From: Verrucomicrobiia bacterium | Lineage (GTDB): Bacteria > Verrucomicrobiota > Verrucomicrobiia > Verrucomicrobiales > Akkermansiaceae | Length of the DNA: 53,960 nucleotides | NCBI GenBank assembly: GCA_947462875.1 | Contig: CANHQJ010000025.1 | Coordinates: 1 to 53,960 of the forward strand | Direction of reading: 5' to 3' | Part shown: positions 28,447 through 35,905 of the stretch, in pieces | Position numbering within the stretch: position 1 is the first letter of the stretch | Layout of the letters: every line of letters starts with the position of its first letter | Position numbers and translations under genes: made by a program | The notes under the pieces: model-generated | What the model was told of the DNA's origin: nothing | The model's database searches: none | What the model saw: only the letters and a program-made list of their open reading frames with translations

Positions 28447-29127
28447 TTAGCGTCCGAATTTGAAAAAATAGATGGCGAGAGGAATCGACAGGAAACCGAG
28501 CCAGATGACGAGTGCATAGCCCTTGCTGAGTTTTTCGATCAAAGGCGCGGACTTCTTCGAACGCAGGCCCAGCGTCTGGAAAATGGAAGCCACCCCGTGC
28601 GAAAGGTGCGAGCAGAGCAAGGTCATCGCGATCGCGTAAAACAGCACCACGAGCCCATTCGAGAAACCAACGATCACCATTTTGTGCGGGTTTGTTTTGG
28701 CAATCTCCGCCAGTCCGGAATCGACGCGCACGGTGAAGTGCAGCAGATGGAAAATCACGAATGCCAGAATCGTCAGGCCGCTCCAGATCATGATGCGCGA
28801 GGACTTGCTGGCCTGGATCGTTTGCTCGTGCACATACTTCGGCGAGGCCGCGCGATTCAGACGGGTCAGGGAAATGGTGGCCACCACGTGAATGACAAGG
28901 CAGGTCAGGAGCACCGCGCGTGCGATCCAGACTCCTGCCCCGTGAAGCATCGTGTGCAGCATTTCCGCATACTCGTTAAAGGCTTCTTCGCCGACGAAGA
29001 TCAACAGGTTCCCCGCCAAATGCCCGGCCAGAAACAGAACCAGCACAAGACCGGTGAGGGCTACCAAGAGTTTTTTTCCAATGGAGGAATTCCAGATCGT
29101 ACAAAGAGAACAGGTCGAAGCATTCAT
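28447..29127 (-). CDS. sdhC: Succinate dehydrogenase cytochrome b558 subunit
   Basis: A 226-aa membrane subunit with five hydrophobic segments, as in the di-haem b558 type. Histidines for haem are in LAGHLAGNLL, the HTMLHG region, VIHVVA, FHLLHF and CSHLSHGVAS. It anchors SdhAB to the inner membrane and passes electrons to quinone. The frame extends upstream to a TTG at 29,148, but the ATG at 29,127 is preferred. A good promoter lies just upstream at 29,161-29,188, so sdhCAB need not depend on read-through from the LysR-like gene. Confidence 0.92.
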   Translation of the reverse strand: MNASTCSLCTIWNSSIGKKLLVALTGLVLVLFLAGHLAGNLLIFVGEEAFNEYAEMLHTMLHGAGVWIARAVLLTCLVIHVVATISLTRLNRAASPKYVHEQTIQASKSSRIMIWSGLTILAFVIFHLLHFTVRVDSGLAEIAKTNPHKMVIVGFSNGLVVLFYAIAMTLLCSHLSHGVASIFQTLGLRSKKSAPLIEKLSKGYALVIWLGFLSIPLAIYFFKFGR

Positions 29128-29160
29128 GAGAAATGGCGCGACAGACAAGATCGCGGCGTG

Positions 29161-29188
29161 AACATAAACATCTTGGTCAAAATGACAA
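29161..29188 (-). promoter_or_regulatory. Promoter of sdhCAB
   Basis: On the minus strand TTGTCA (29,183-29,188), 16 nt, TATGTT (29,161-29,166). The start near 29,154 gives a leader of about 27 nt to the sdhC ATG. Confidence 0.6.
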
Positions 29189-29272
29189 GGTCGGAAAAGA
29201 TACTTTTTTTTATTTTCTCCTCACTTTTTCCCAGAGGCTCTCCGGACACCGCCATAGTAACGGCACAGGGCC

Positions 29273-29560
29273 TCAAACAGCCCGCTGTTGCAGGGCATCG
29301 ATGTTGCCCACCGCCAGATCGAGCTCGCGCAAGACGTTGCGGCAGTGACTGAGGAAAACCTCACCCGAAGCCGTCAGACTGTGGCTTTTGCCCCGACGGT
29401 CCAGCAGACGCGTGTTCAGCGAATCCTCCAGCGAGCGCAGAGAATGGCTGATGGCTGATTGCGTGAGATTGAGACGCTTCGCCGCCAGAGTGAAACTTCC
29501 GGTATCGACAATCGCCACAAATGCAAGCACTTGGCGGATTTCAGGAAGATTGCGGTTCAT
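29273..29560 (-). CDS. LysR-type DNA-binding domain, no effector domain
   Basis: A 95-aa protein containing only the N-terminal winged helix-turn-helix of LysR regulators: LAFVAIVDTGSFTLAAKRLN, then LTQSAISHSLRSLE and the LTASGEVFLSHC wing. Full LysR proteins have about 200 more residues for ligand binding, and here a TGA ends the frame at residue 96. Beyond it the sequence becomes AT-rich and holds the sdh promoter, so the effector domain is truly absent. It could be a truncated pseudogene or a working small DNA-binding protein. Position directly upstream of sdhCAB, same strand, suggests but does not prove a link. Confidence 0.75.
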   Translation of the reverse strand: MNRNLPEIRQVLAFVAIVDTGSFTLAAKRLNLTQSAISHSLRSLEDSLNTRLLDRRGKSHSLTASGEVFLSHCRNVLRELDLAVGNIDALQQRAV

Positions 29561-29663
29561 AAGAGCGGGCGGGAGATCTACAATGACCCGTTAGCACAAT
29601 CTGTGCCACATTCGCATTGCTTCGAAACCGTCGCCCTGGCGGAGGGAATCCGCCGCCGCGCGC

Positions 29664-30278
29664 TCAAATCGCCATGATGGGCACCTGGGTCTCGCCATCG
29701 CCGCTGCAGTGGAGGACTTTTCCTGCGGCATCGAACACCACTGTGCGCGTTTTGGCGATGTCCATGCCTTCGGTGACAGTCGTGACAAAATGCTGGCTGA
29801 AGGTCATGGAGAGAGTGACGACTGACACATTGGAGAACGTTTTGCCATCGATCTCAAAAGATTCGTGTTTCGACACCCGCGCCTGATAGTGGAAATTGCT
29901 TCCGGGGGCGGAGTAACGGGAAAGCTTTTGTTTGCCGAAGCCATTCACAAGCTCGGTGAAATAGGAAACGGCATCGCCTGTGAGCGCGAAAGGAATTTTC
30001 ACCGCAAGCGCCTCGTAATACCACCATTGCTTCGCCACAGGCTTCGCGGCCTCGTCTTGTTTTTGCGCCGCAGCCAGCAGCTCTTTTTCATTGGGTGCGA
30101 GATTTTCGGCAGCGGTGATGAGTGCGGACTCGGCATCATTCTGAAACACACGCTCGACCTTCACGACATGACGGGCCGGATCGGCGGGCCATTCTTTCGG
30201 CTCGGTGCCTTCCAGGAGCGCGGCTTTGCAGGGAACAATCGTAAGGGCAGCCAGTGCAAGGATTTTCAGTGTTTTCAT
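29664..30278 (-). CDS. Secreted protein of unknown function
   Basis: A 204-aa protein not recognised as any family. MKTLKILALAALTIVPCKAA is a clear signal peptide. The mature part starts with LLEGTEPKEWPADPARHVVK, has an Ala/Glu/Lys-rich helical stretch around 55-80 and ends in beta-rich sequence (KTRTVVFDAAGKVLHCSGDG). The frame is open to 30,503, but the signal peptide fixes the ATG at 30,278. It lies 103 bp after the SGNH-like gene on the same strand and may be the last gene of that unit or separate. Confidence 0.7.
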   Translation of the reverse strand: MKTLKILALAALTIVPCKAALLEGTEPKEWPADPARHVVKVERVFQNDAESALITAAENLAPNEKELLAAAQKQDEAAKPVAKQWWYYEALAVKIPFALTGDAVSYFTELVNGFGKQKLSRYSAPGSNFHYQARVSKHESFEIDGKTFSNVSVVTLSMTFSQHFVTTVTEGMDIAKTRTVVFDAAGKVLHCSGDGETQVPIMAI

Positions 30279-30381
30279 GGGGGTATCGTAGTGGGTTAGG
30301 GATTCGGTGTCAATCGCGCCCGGCGCGCGTCTATGGATGAGACACCTGCACCCCGCAATCCTTAGAAAAAAATCAGCGGCA

Positions 30382-31035
30382 TCAGCGCGGCGGCAGTTGC
30401 TGGCGGATGGCGGCGGCGATGGACGGCACCATGGGGTCTTTGTAACCGGGTTCGCGACGCTTTTGCCGGCCTTCGAGCTCCACTTTGGCGATCGCGTAGG
30501 CATCGAATTGCGGCACCTTTTCGCGCTCCATCACCCGCGCCGCGATTTGATTGTATTCCACTTCAGACTGCGGCTGGAACAACTGGTCGGAATTCGGCAA
30601 GGGCGGGGTGCTGGCCCAGACCAGTTTCGCTCCGGTGGCTTTGAGGCGTTTGATGATCTCTAACAGGTTCGCCTCATACGTTTCGGGGGAGGTCGTGCGC
30701 ACGCCACCCGCATGACGGCTCATCACGCGGACGGATTTGCTTTGCGGATCGCGATAGACCAGATCGGCGTGACCGAAGTTGAAGTAGATCACGTCCCACT
30801 TTTCCGGGCCCAGCCATTCGTCCATGCCGGCCAACGCGGCCCCGGTGCTGCCGGGGTGCCTGTGCGTGACTTGCGCCTGAGTGGCGAGCTCGGTGGCGAT
30901 GCTTTTGTAGGATTGCTGATAGAAGCCATCTCCCGCGATCAAGACACGCGGCACCGTCTTGGCCTCCTGCGCGCACAGTGAAGCGAGCGAAGGCAAGAGA
31001 CAGATCCACCGGATGATGTTGCGGAGAAACGGCAT
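30382..31035 (-). CDS. SGNH/GDSL-like exported protein with altered active site
   Basis: A 217-aa protein with a signal peptide (residues 1-22). VLIAGDGFYQQS (31-42) sits where SGNH hydrolases have GDS, so the nucleophile serine is Gly37. NFGHADLVYRD stands where the Gly/Asn blocks occur, and KLVWASTPPLP matches the block before the last motif. The usual DxxH near the end appears as DPMVPS, without His. It therefore looks like an SGNH fold without normal catalysis, perhaps a binding protein. It is 11 bp after the DUF1552 gene, so part of that operon. Confidence 0.65.
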   Translation of the reverse strand: MPFLRNIIRWICLLPSLASLCAQEAKTVPRVLIAGDGFYQQSYKSIATELATQAQVTHRHPGSTGAALAGMDEWLGPEKWDVIYFNFGHADLVYRDPQSKSVRVMSRHAGGVRTTSPETYEANLLEIIKRLKATGAKLVWASTPPLPNSDQLFQPQSEVEYNQIAARVMEREKVPQFDAYAIAKVELEGRQKRREPGYKDPMVPSIAAAIRQQLPPR

Positions 31036-31046
31036 ATCTGACAGTT

Positions 31047-32387
31047 TTACGCGAGCAGCCGGGTCATCTCGCCGGTGCTATCGGCGAACTTCTGCGTGGG
31101 GACATCCACGGCGTTGAGCATCGACACGAACAGGTTCGCAAGAGGAACTTTTTTCTCGCCCTCGAAGGAGTGCAGGTTGCCGTGCTTGAAGCCGAGCTTG
31201 TTGCCACCGGCGAGTTGGATCGGGTAATTCCTGGTCTCGTGCGAGCCGTGCGGATGGGCGGATCCCCACAGCACCAGCGTGTGATCGAGCATGTTGCCAT
31301 CGCCTTCGGGCGTATCGCGCAGGCGCTTGAGGAAATAGGCGTGTTGCTGCGCGCGCCAGTTGTCCCAGAGCCCGGATTCGGTGGGGCGCTTGTGGGCGAT
31401 GTCGTGGGTGGCGCCTTTGTAGCCGAGCGTATAGGTCGCATAGTTCCAGAGTTCGCTGCCCTGCGACTGCTCGCTCTCCAACAACAAGGTCGCGAAGCGT
31501 GTGGAATCGGTCTGGAAGGCGAGGTAGATGAGATCGTACATGCAGCGGGTGTATTCGACCGGATCCTTGTGCGAGACTTCCAGATTGAGGCCTTTGGTAT
31601 CGACTTGCGGCAGCGGCTCGTGCGTCCATTTGCTGGTGCGCTCCACGCGTTGTTCGAGGGCGCGGATCGATTCGAGATACTCGTCCATTTTCGCCTGATC
31701 TTCCTGGCCGAGACGGCTTTTCATGCTCTTGCTCTGTTCCAGCATCAGATCGAGCACGCTGGCCTCGCGTTTCAGGTCGGCACGCACTTCTTCGATGCTC
31801 TTGCCGGTGTAGGGCTGGAACATGCGGTTGAAAATTTCCTGCGGTTTGTGCAGTGACGGGATCGGACGACCCGGACCGTAGTGCGAGAGCGTCTTGCTGC
31901 TGCCGTAGGAACCCGTGCCCCCTTCCGTGCCGAGCACCAGCGAACCGTAGCGCGTTTCATTTCCTTTGGCCTTCGCGGCCACCTGATCGATGGAAACATT
32001 GTTGGTTTTTTCCGTGCGTGCCAGGTCGGCACCGGTGGCAAAAACATCGCCGGAGCTGTGCCCGCCGAGCGCATGACCACCGGCGTGATCGAGCCCGCGC
32101 AGGTAGCTGATCGAATCCTTGAACGGCGCAAAGGGTGCCGAGGATTTGTTGAAAGTGAGAGGCCCCTCGTCCTTGCAGGGCCACCAGTTCCAGTCGTGAT
32201 GCGCGCCGTTCTCGCCCTTCGGCTCATACACACCATAGGCAATGTAGCTGATCATCATGCGTTTCGGAATCGCCTTGCCGGGCGCCGCCTTGGCCCAGCT
32301 CATCGCGTTGAGAAACGGCAGTGCCAACGCCATGCCGCCGCCTTTGAGAAATTCGCGTCGATCGAGATGCCAGGATTTCTGTTTCAT
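31047..32387 (-). CDS. DUF1552 protein, Tat-exported
   Basis: A 446-aa protein with a Tat signal: DRREFLKGGGMALALPFLNA at residues 9-28. The body matches DUF1552, a PVC and myxobacterial family in the alkaline-phosphatase-like group related to DUF1501. RGLDHAGGHALGGHSSGDVF and LVLWGSAHPHGSHETRNYPI hold conserved His residues that could bind metal. DUF1552 is regularly encoded next to DUF1592-type cytochrome proteins, and here its ATG overlaps the stop of that gene by 4 bp. Function is unknown; export and coupling suggest one periplasmic or surface complex. Confidence 0.88.
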   Translation of the reverse strand: MKQKSWHLDRREFLKGGGMALALPFLNAMSWAKAAPGKAIPKRMMISYIAYGVYEPKGENGAHHDWNWWPCKDEGPLTFNKSSAPFAPFKDSISYLRGLDHAGGHALGGHSSGDVFATGADLARTEKTNNVSIDQVAAKAKGNETRYGSLVLGTEGGTGSYGSSKTLSHYGPGRPIPSLHKPQEIFNRMFQPYTGKSIEEVRADLKREASVLDLMLEQSKSMKSRLGQEDQAKMDEYLESIRALEQRVERTSKWTHEPLPQVDTKGLNLEVSHKDPVEYTRCMYDLIYLAFQTDSTRFATLLLESEQSQGSELWNYATYTLGYKGATHDIAHKRPTESGLWDNWRAQQHAYFLKRLRDTPEGDGNMLDHTLVLWGSAHPHGSHETRNYPIQLAGGNKLGFKHGNLHSFEGEKKVPLANLFVSMLNAVDVPTQKFADSTGEMTRLLA

Positions 32388-35017
32388 TGCTTGTGAGAAG
32401 TGTGGGATGGTGTGAGAAATGGTTTGCTTTGGCAGACGGCGACGATGAGATCGCGCATGAGATACCCGTCGACCTTCGCCTCGTTTCGCAATTGTTCAAC
32501 GACAAAACGATCCTGATAGGTCAACTCGCGGCCGAGGCTGTAGGTCAGCAATCGACGGATGACATTCTCGGCGATCGGATCAAGTTTTTCGCGCAGCAGG
32601 TAGGCCTTCAGATCCGTCATGCCACCCACCTCGGGACCTTTCGGCAATTTGGCGGAGGCGAGCACTTCGACCTTGTTGACGCTCTTGAGATACTCTTCAT
32701 ACTCGGCGAAATTTTTGTCTTTTCCGGGCGCATAAAGCCGCAGCCGTGTGCCATTCGCGGGGACTTTCGGTTGAAACTGGCCAATCGAATTATACTGCTC
32801 AAACGGAATGCCCCACGGATCGAGCCGCACGTGGCAGTCGTTGCAACTTTCGACCTGTCGGTGCTTGCGCAGCATTTCCGCAATCGTGGTGGCATTCGCC
32901 GCTTCCGCGCCTGCCGTATCCGTGAGTGCCGGCACTTCCGCTGGCGGCGGGGCGACTTCATCGCCGAGAATCGCCTCGCGCAACCACACGGCACGATAGA
33001 TCGGATGCGGCGCGGAACCGGTGGAATTCCCCACCAGCACCGAGCCCTGGGTGAGCAGGCCGCCGAGGTGGTGCTCGGGCTTGATCGGCACCGGACGCAG
33101 CTCATGGCCTTCCACGCCCACGACGCCATAGTGCGCCGCGAGGCGCTGGTTGAGCATCGCAAAATCGGAATCGACCAGATTTTTCACGCTGGCATTGCGA
33201 CGGATCAGCTCCGCGATGAAGGCCGATGTTTCCTGATGCATGTAGTCGCGCACTGTGGGCACATACGGCACTTCCTCGCCTTTGCGTTCGCCGAAAGCGA
33301 CCAGATAGAGGAAGCGCGGAAACAGATCGCGATTGATGCTCACGCCTTTGACCTTCTTGCTGCTGAGCCACTGCGAGCTGAAGTTATCCACGAATTGCGC
33401 CGAGCGCGCATCGGCCAGCAGGCGCAGCACTTGTTTTTCGATTTGCGCCGGATCGCTGAGCTTGCCCTCCGCGGCCAACCGCATCAATTCCTCATCCGGC
33501 ATGCTGCCCCACAGGAAATACGACAGACGCGATGCGAGTTCATACTGCACTTGCGCTCCCCCACCCTGCGGGATGACCGTGTGATAGAGAAACTGCGGCG
33601 AGATCAGGACCATGGTCAGGGTTTCACGCATCGCGGCCTCGAAGGTGTCGAATTCCGGCGCCACCAGTTCATACAATTTCACGAAGTGCTCGACTTCCCC
33701 GTTTTCCACAGGACGACGAAAGGCCCGCGGCAAAAACCGTTGCAGCACCTCGCGCACATAAGCCTTGGTGTCGCTCTGGCGCAAGGGCGAATCGAACAAA
33801 ATTCTAGTGTGATGCGCGGGCGGCCAGACATCGGCGATGGGTGCTTCAAACTCGATCGACTGCACCACGGCGCGTGGAAACGCCACGGCCCAATCACCGA
33901 AGAATGTGGTGAAGTCATTGAGCATGCCGTTGTCGTAGAGATTCTGTGCGGTGATCGCCATGGTCGGCTTCGTGAGCCCGGTCTTCTGACCCACCGGAGG
34001 GCGAGCAGGGAAATTTTCGATGCGCCCGCGGAACTCGAACATCTGCGGTTCATCCACGCGATTGCGCAATACGACCGTGCCCACGGGTTCCGCTCGCAGG
34101 GTCGAGCTGTTTTCATTCAATCCATAGCCCATGACCAAGCGCAGCGGCACTTCGGAAACACCCGGAGGCAAAATCGCTGCCGCCTTGATGCGAACGCGAA
34201 ACTCACCCGTGCTCGGCCAGGAGGTCAGCCCCACGCCCGCGCCGGGACTATCGCGCCGATTGCCATAGACTCCCACCTCATCGGACTGCATGCCGGATTC
34301 AGGAGGGGCTTTGGAGGAAAATTCACGGAAGGTGCGATGAATCTCCGGCTTGGCAGGATCGACAATCGCACTCGCCAGCACGCGCTCGGCATTTTCGCGA
34401 TAGCGATCGAGTTGCTCGGGCCCGATGAGCATGAACTCGGCGGTGTTGTTGAACTTATAGGGCTTGAGCGGGTCTTCGGGAAGGTTGTCGATGAGCTTCA
34501 ACTCGAAACCGAACAAATCACGCATGGTGTTCTGGTATTCGAAATTCGTCAGCCTGCGAACCATGGTCTGCGGCTTTTCCTCGGTGGGGGTATCGGCTTG
34601 CGTGCGCAGTCCCGCTTCGATCCATTTCACCACAGCGGCGCGGGCTTCCGCCGTCGGCTGCGGTTCATCCTCCGGCGGCATTTCGCCACTTTCCAGCACT
34701 TCCAAAATCGTCTCCCACTGCTCCAGATCCGCATGGCCGTTGATTCCTTCGAGCGTGTGCAGGGTCACCTTGCCCTTGCTTTTTTTCGGACCATGGCAAC
34801 TGATGCAGTGCTCTTCCAAAAACGGCTTCACCTGCTCGTCAAAACCGCCCTTTGGCGCATCTTCTGCGATGAGTGAAACAGGAATGAGACACGTGGCGGC
34901 CAACAAACGACAGAAACGTGGCTGGCGCAAGACATCTGTTAGGAAATGGGAATCACGGAAAAGGAGAAGCACAGGAGAGGAAGCAGTTGCTGACAAACTC
35001 GATACGTGACGATGCAA
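32384..35017 (-). CDS. DUF1592/DUF1588/DUF1587/DUF1595/DUF1585 cytochrome protein
   Basis: An exported protein of up to 877 aa. A PSCyt1-like haem domain has CISCHG near residue 93 (QVKPFLEEHCISCHGPKKSK). The DUF1587-1595-1592-1588-1585 series follows, with a second haem-type site CNDCHVRLDPWGIPFEQYN in the DUF1588 part. The start is uncertain because no ATG exists in the N-terminal stretch: TTG at 35,017 gives the longest form, whereas TTG at 34,930 would place a good signal peptide (RQPRFCRLLAATCLIPVSL) at the very N-terminus. It is coupled to the DUF1552 gene by ATGA. Redox or polymer-degrading roles have been proposed for such pairs. Confidence 0.85.
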   Translation of the reverse strand: MHRHVSSLSATASSPVLLLFRDSHFLTDVLRQPRFCRLLAATCLIPVSLIAEDAPKGGFDEQVKPFLEEHCISCHGPKKSKGKVTLHTLEGINGHADLEQWETILEVLESGEMPPEDEPQPTAEARAAVVKWIEAGLRTQADTPTEEKPQTMVRRLTNFEYQNTMRDLFGFELKLIDNLPEDPLKPYKFNNTAEFMLIGPEQLDRYRENAERVLASAIVDPAKPEIHRTFREFSSKAPPESGMQSDEVGVYGNRRDSPGAGVGLTSWPSTGEFRVRIKAAAILPPGVSEVPLRLVMGYGLNENSSTLRAEPVGTVVLRNRVDEPQMFEFRGRIENFPARPPVGQKTGLTKPTMAITAQNLYDNGMLNDFTTFFGDWAVAFPRAVVQSIEFEAPIADVWPPAHHTRILFDSPLRQSDTKAYVREVLQRFLPRAFRRPVENGEVEHFVKLYELVAPEFDTFEAAMRETLTMVLISPQFLYHTVIPQGGGAQVQYELASRLSYFLWGSMPDEELMRLAAEGKLSDPAQIEKQVLRLLADARSAQFVDNFSSQWLSSKKVKGVSINRDLFPRFLYLVAFGERKGEEVPYVPTVRDYMHQETSAFIAELIRRNASVKNLVDSDFAMLNQRLAAHYGVVGVEGHELRPVPIKPEHHLGGLLTQGSVLVGNSTGSAPHPIYRAVWLREAILGDEVAPPPAEVPALTDTAGAEAANATTIAEMLRKHRQVESCNDCHVRLDPWGIPFEQYNSIGQFQPKVPANGTRLRLYAPGKDKNFAEYEEYLKSVNKVEVLASAKLPKGPEVGGMTDLKAYLLREKLDPIAENVIRRLLTYSLGRELTYQDRFVVEQLRNEAKVDGYLMRDLIVAVCQSKPFLTPSHTSHKQ

Positions 35018-35038
35018 GCATTCTTTCAGCAGACGGTC

Positions 35039-35905
35039 CTACTTGTCCTTTTGAGGAAGCGGAACATTATCCCCCACATCCTTGAGTGCGATTTCACGTT
35101 GCTGCTCCAGTTCTTTGAGAATGGTTTCGTTCGCGTGTTGCCGCCATGCCGCGCGGATTGACTCCGGCTGCTGCAGGATCACTCCTTCCATCGCTCTGGC
35201 GGTTTCTTGACGAAGAGTCGCATCTTTCATCGAGCCCAGCCAGGCAAAGGCCGCGGGAGCATCGGCCGGAAGCCACCGCTCGGCAATGACTTTCACACCG
35301 GCCTGGCGGGCATCGCCGGAAGAAAATCGCGACACCCAGTCAGCGGCTTCGGCGGTGGAGCGGACCGACCAACGTTGCACCACCTGCACGACGGCGACAT
35401 TCAGCTCATGCCCGGGCTGACCGTGCTCGGCGAGCAAGGAGGCCGCGCGTTGCGGATCCGCTTCCGCAAGAGCCACGGCAATGTGGGTGAGAGCGGCGGA
35501 GGTTTCCGTTTCGTTCTCCAACGCAAGCGCCCACTCGATCGCTTGTTCGGGATTCTCTTCGGCGAGACGCATGGCATAGTGCCGGATCAGGCGCATTTTT
35601 TCCGGGCTGGCGGGCGACAGTTTCGCAAAGGCTCGATGAGCGGTTTCCGGGGCGGTCTCGATGGTGTCCCAGGCAATAGCGGCGAGAGCTTTTTCCCGTT
35701 CGGCGGGTTCGAGCGTCTCGGCCTCCGCGAGGAGATCCTGCGGTGCCTTGGTGGACGGTTCCATGCGTTCGCCAGCAGCAGTGGGACCGCGACGTGACGA
35801 TGAGCTGGTTGAGGTGACCTCTTGCGTTTCGGCACGAGATCCGCTTTGCCTGTCGCATCCAACAAGCCACAGGCAGAGCGATGGGATGATGAGATAACGT
35901 GGCAT
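35039..35905 (-). CDS. Putative lipoprotein with helical repeats
   Basis: A 288-aa protein. The N-terminus ends in LWLVGC, a lipobox with Cys17 as the lipid anchor. A Ser/Thr-rich linker follows. Residues 55-280 are Ala/Glu-rich helices in a repeating pattern (AIAWDTIETAPETAHRAFAK, LAEENPEQAIEWALALEN, LAEADPQRAASLLAEHG) like TPR/Sel1-type or HEAT-like hairpins seen in verrucomicrobial proteins. It may be a scaffold. Its ATG overlaps the stop of the giant gene by one base (TGATG), and the cytochrome gene starts 21 bp later, so it links the two parts of the operon. Confidence 0.75.
   Translation of the reverse strand: MPRYLIIPSLCLWLVGCDRQSGSRAETQEVTSTSSSSRRGPTAAGERMEPSTKAPQDLLAEAETLEPAEREKALAAIAWDTIETAPETAHRAFAKLSPASPEKMRLIRHYAMRLAEENPEQAIEWALALENETETSAALTHIAVALAEADPQRAASLLAEHGQPGHELNVAVVQVVQRWSVRSTAEAADWVSRFSSGDARQAGVKVIAERWLPADAPAAFAWLGSMKDATLRQETARAMEGVILQQPESIRAAWRQHANETILKELEQQREIALKDVGDNVPLPQKDK

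Noticed and set aside
29149-29272. Remains of a LysR effector domain after the short LysR-like gene
   Set aside because: Only a few residues resembling the domain start could be read in shifted frames, not enough to support a frameshift.
32387-34876. 829-codon open frame antisense to the DUF1592 cytochrome gene
   Set aside because: Arises from codon bias on the opposite strand; the minus-strand gene has haem sites and coupling to its neighbours.
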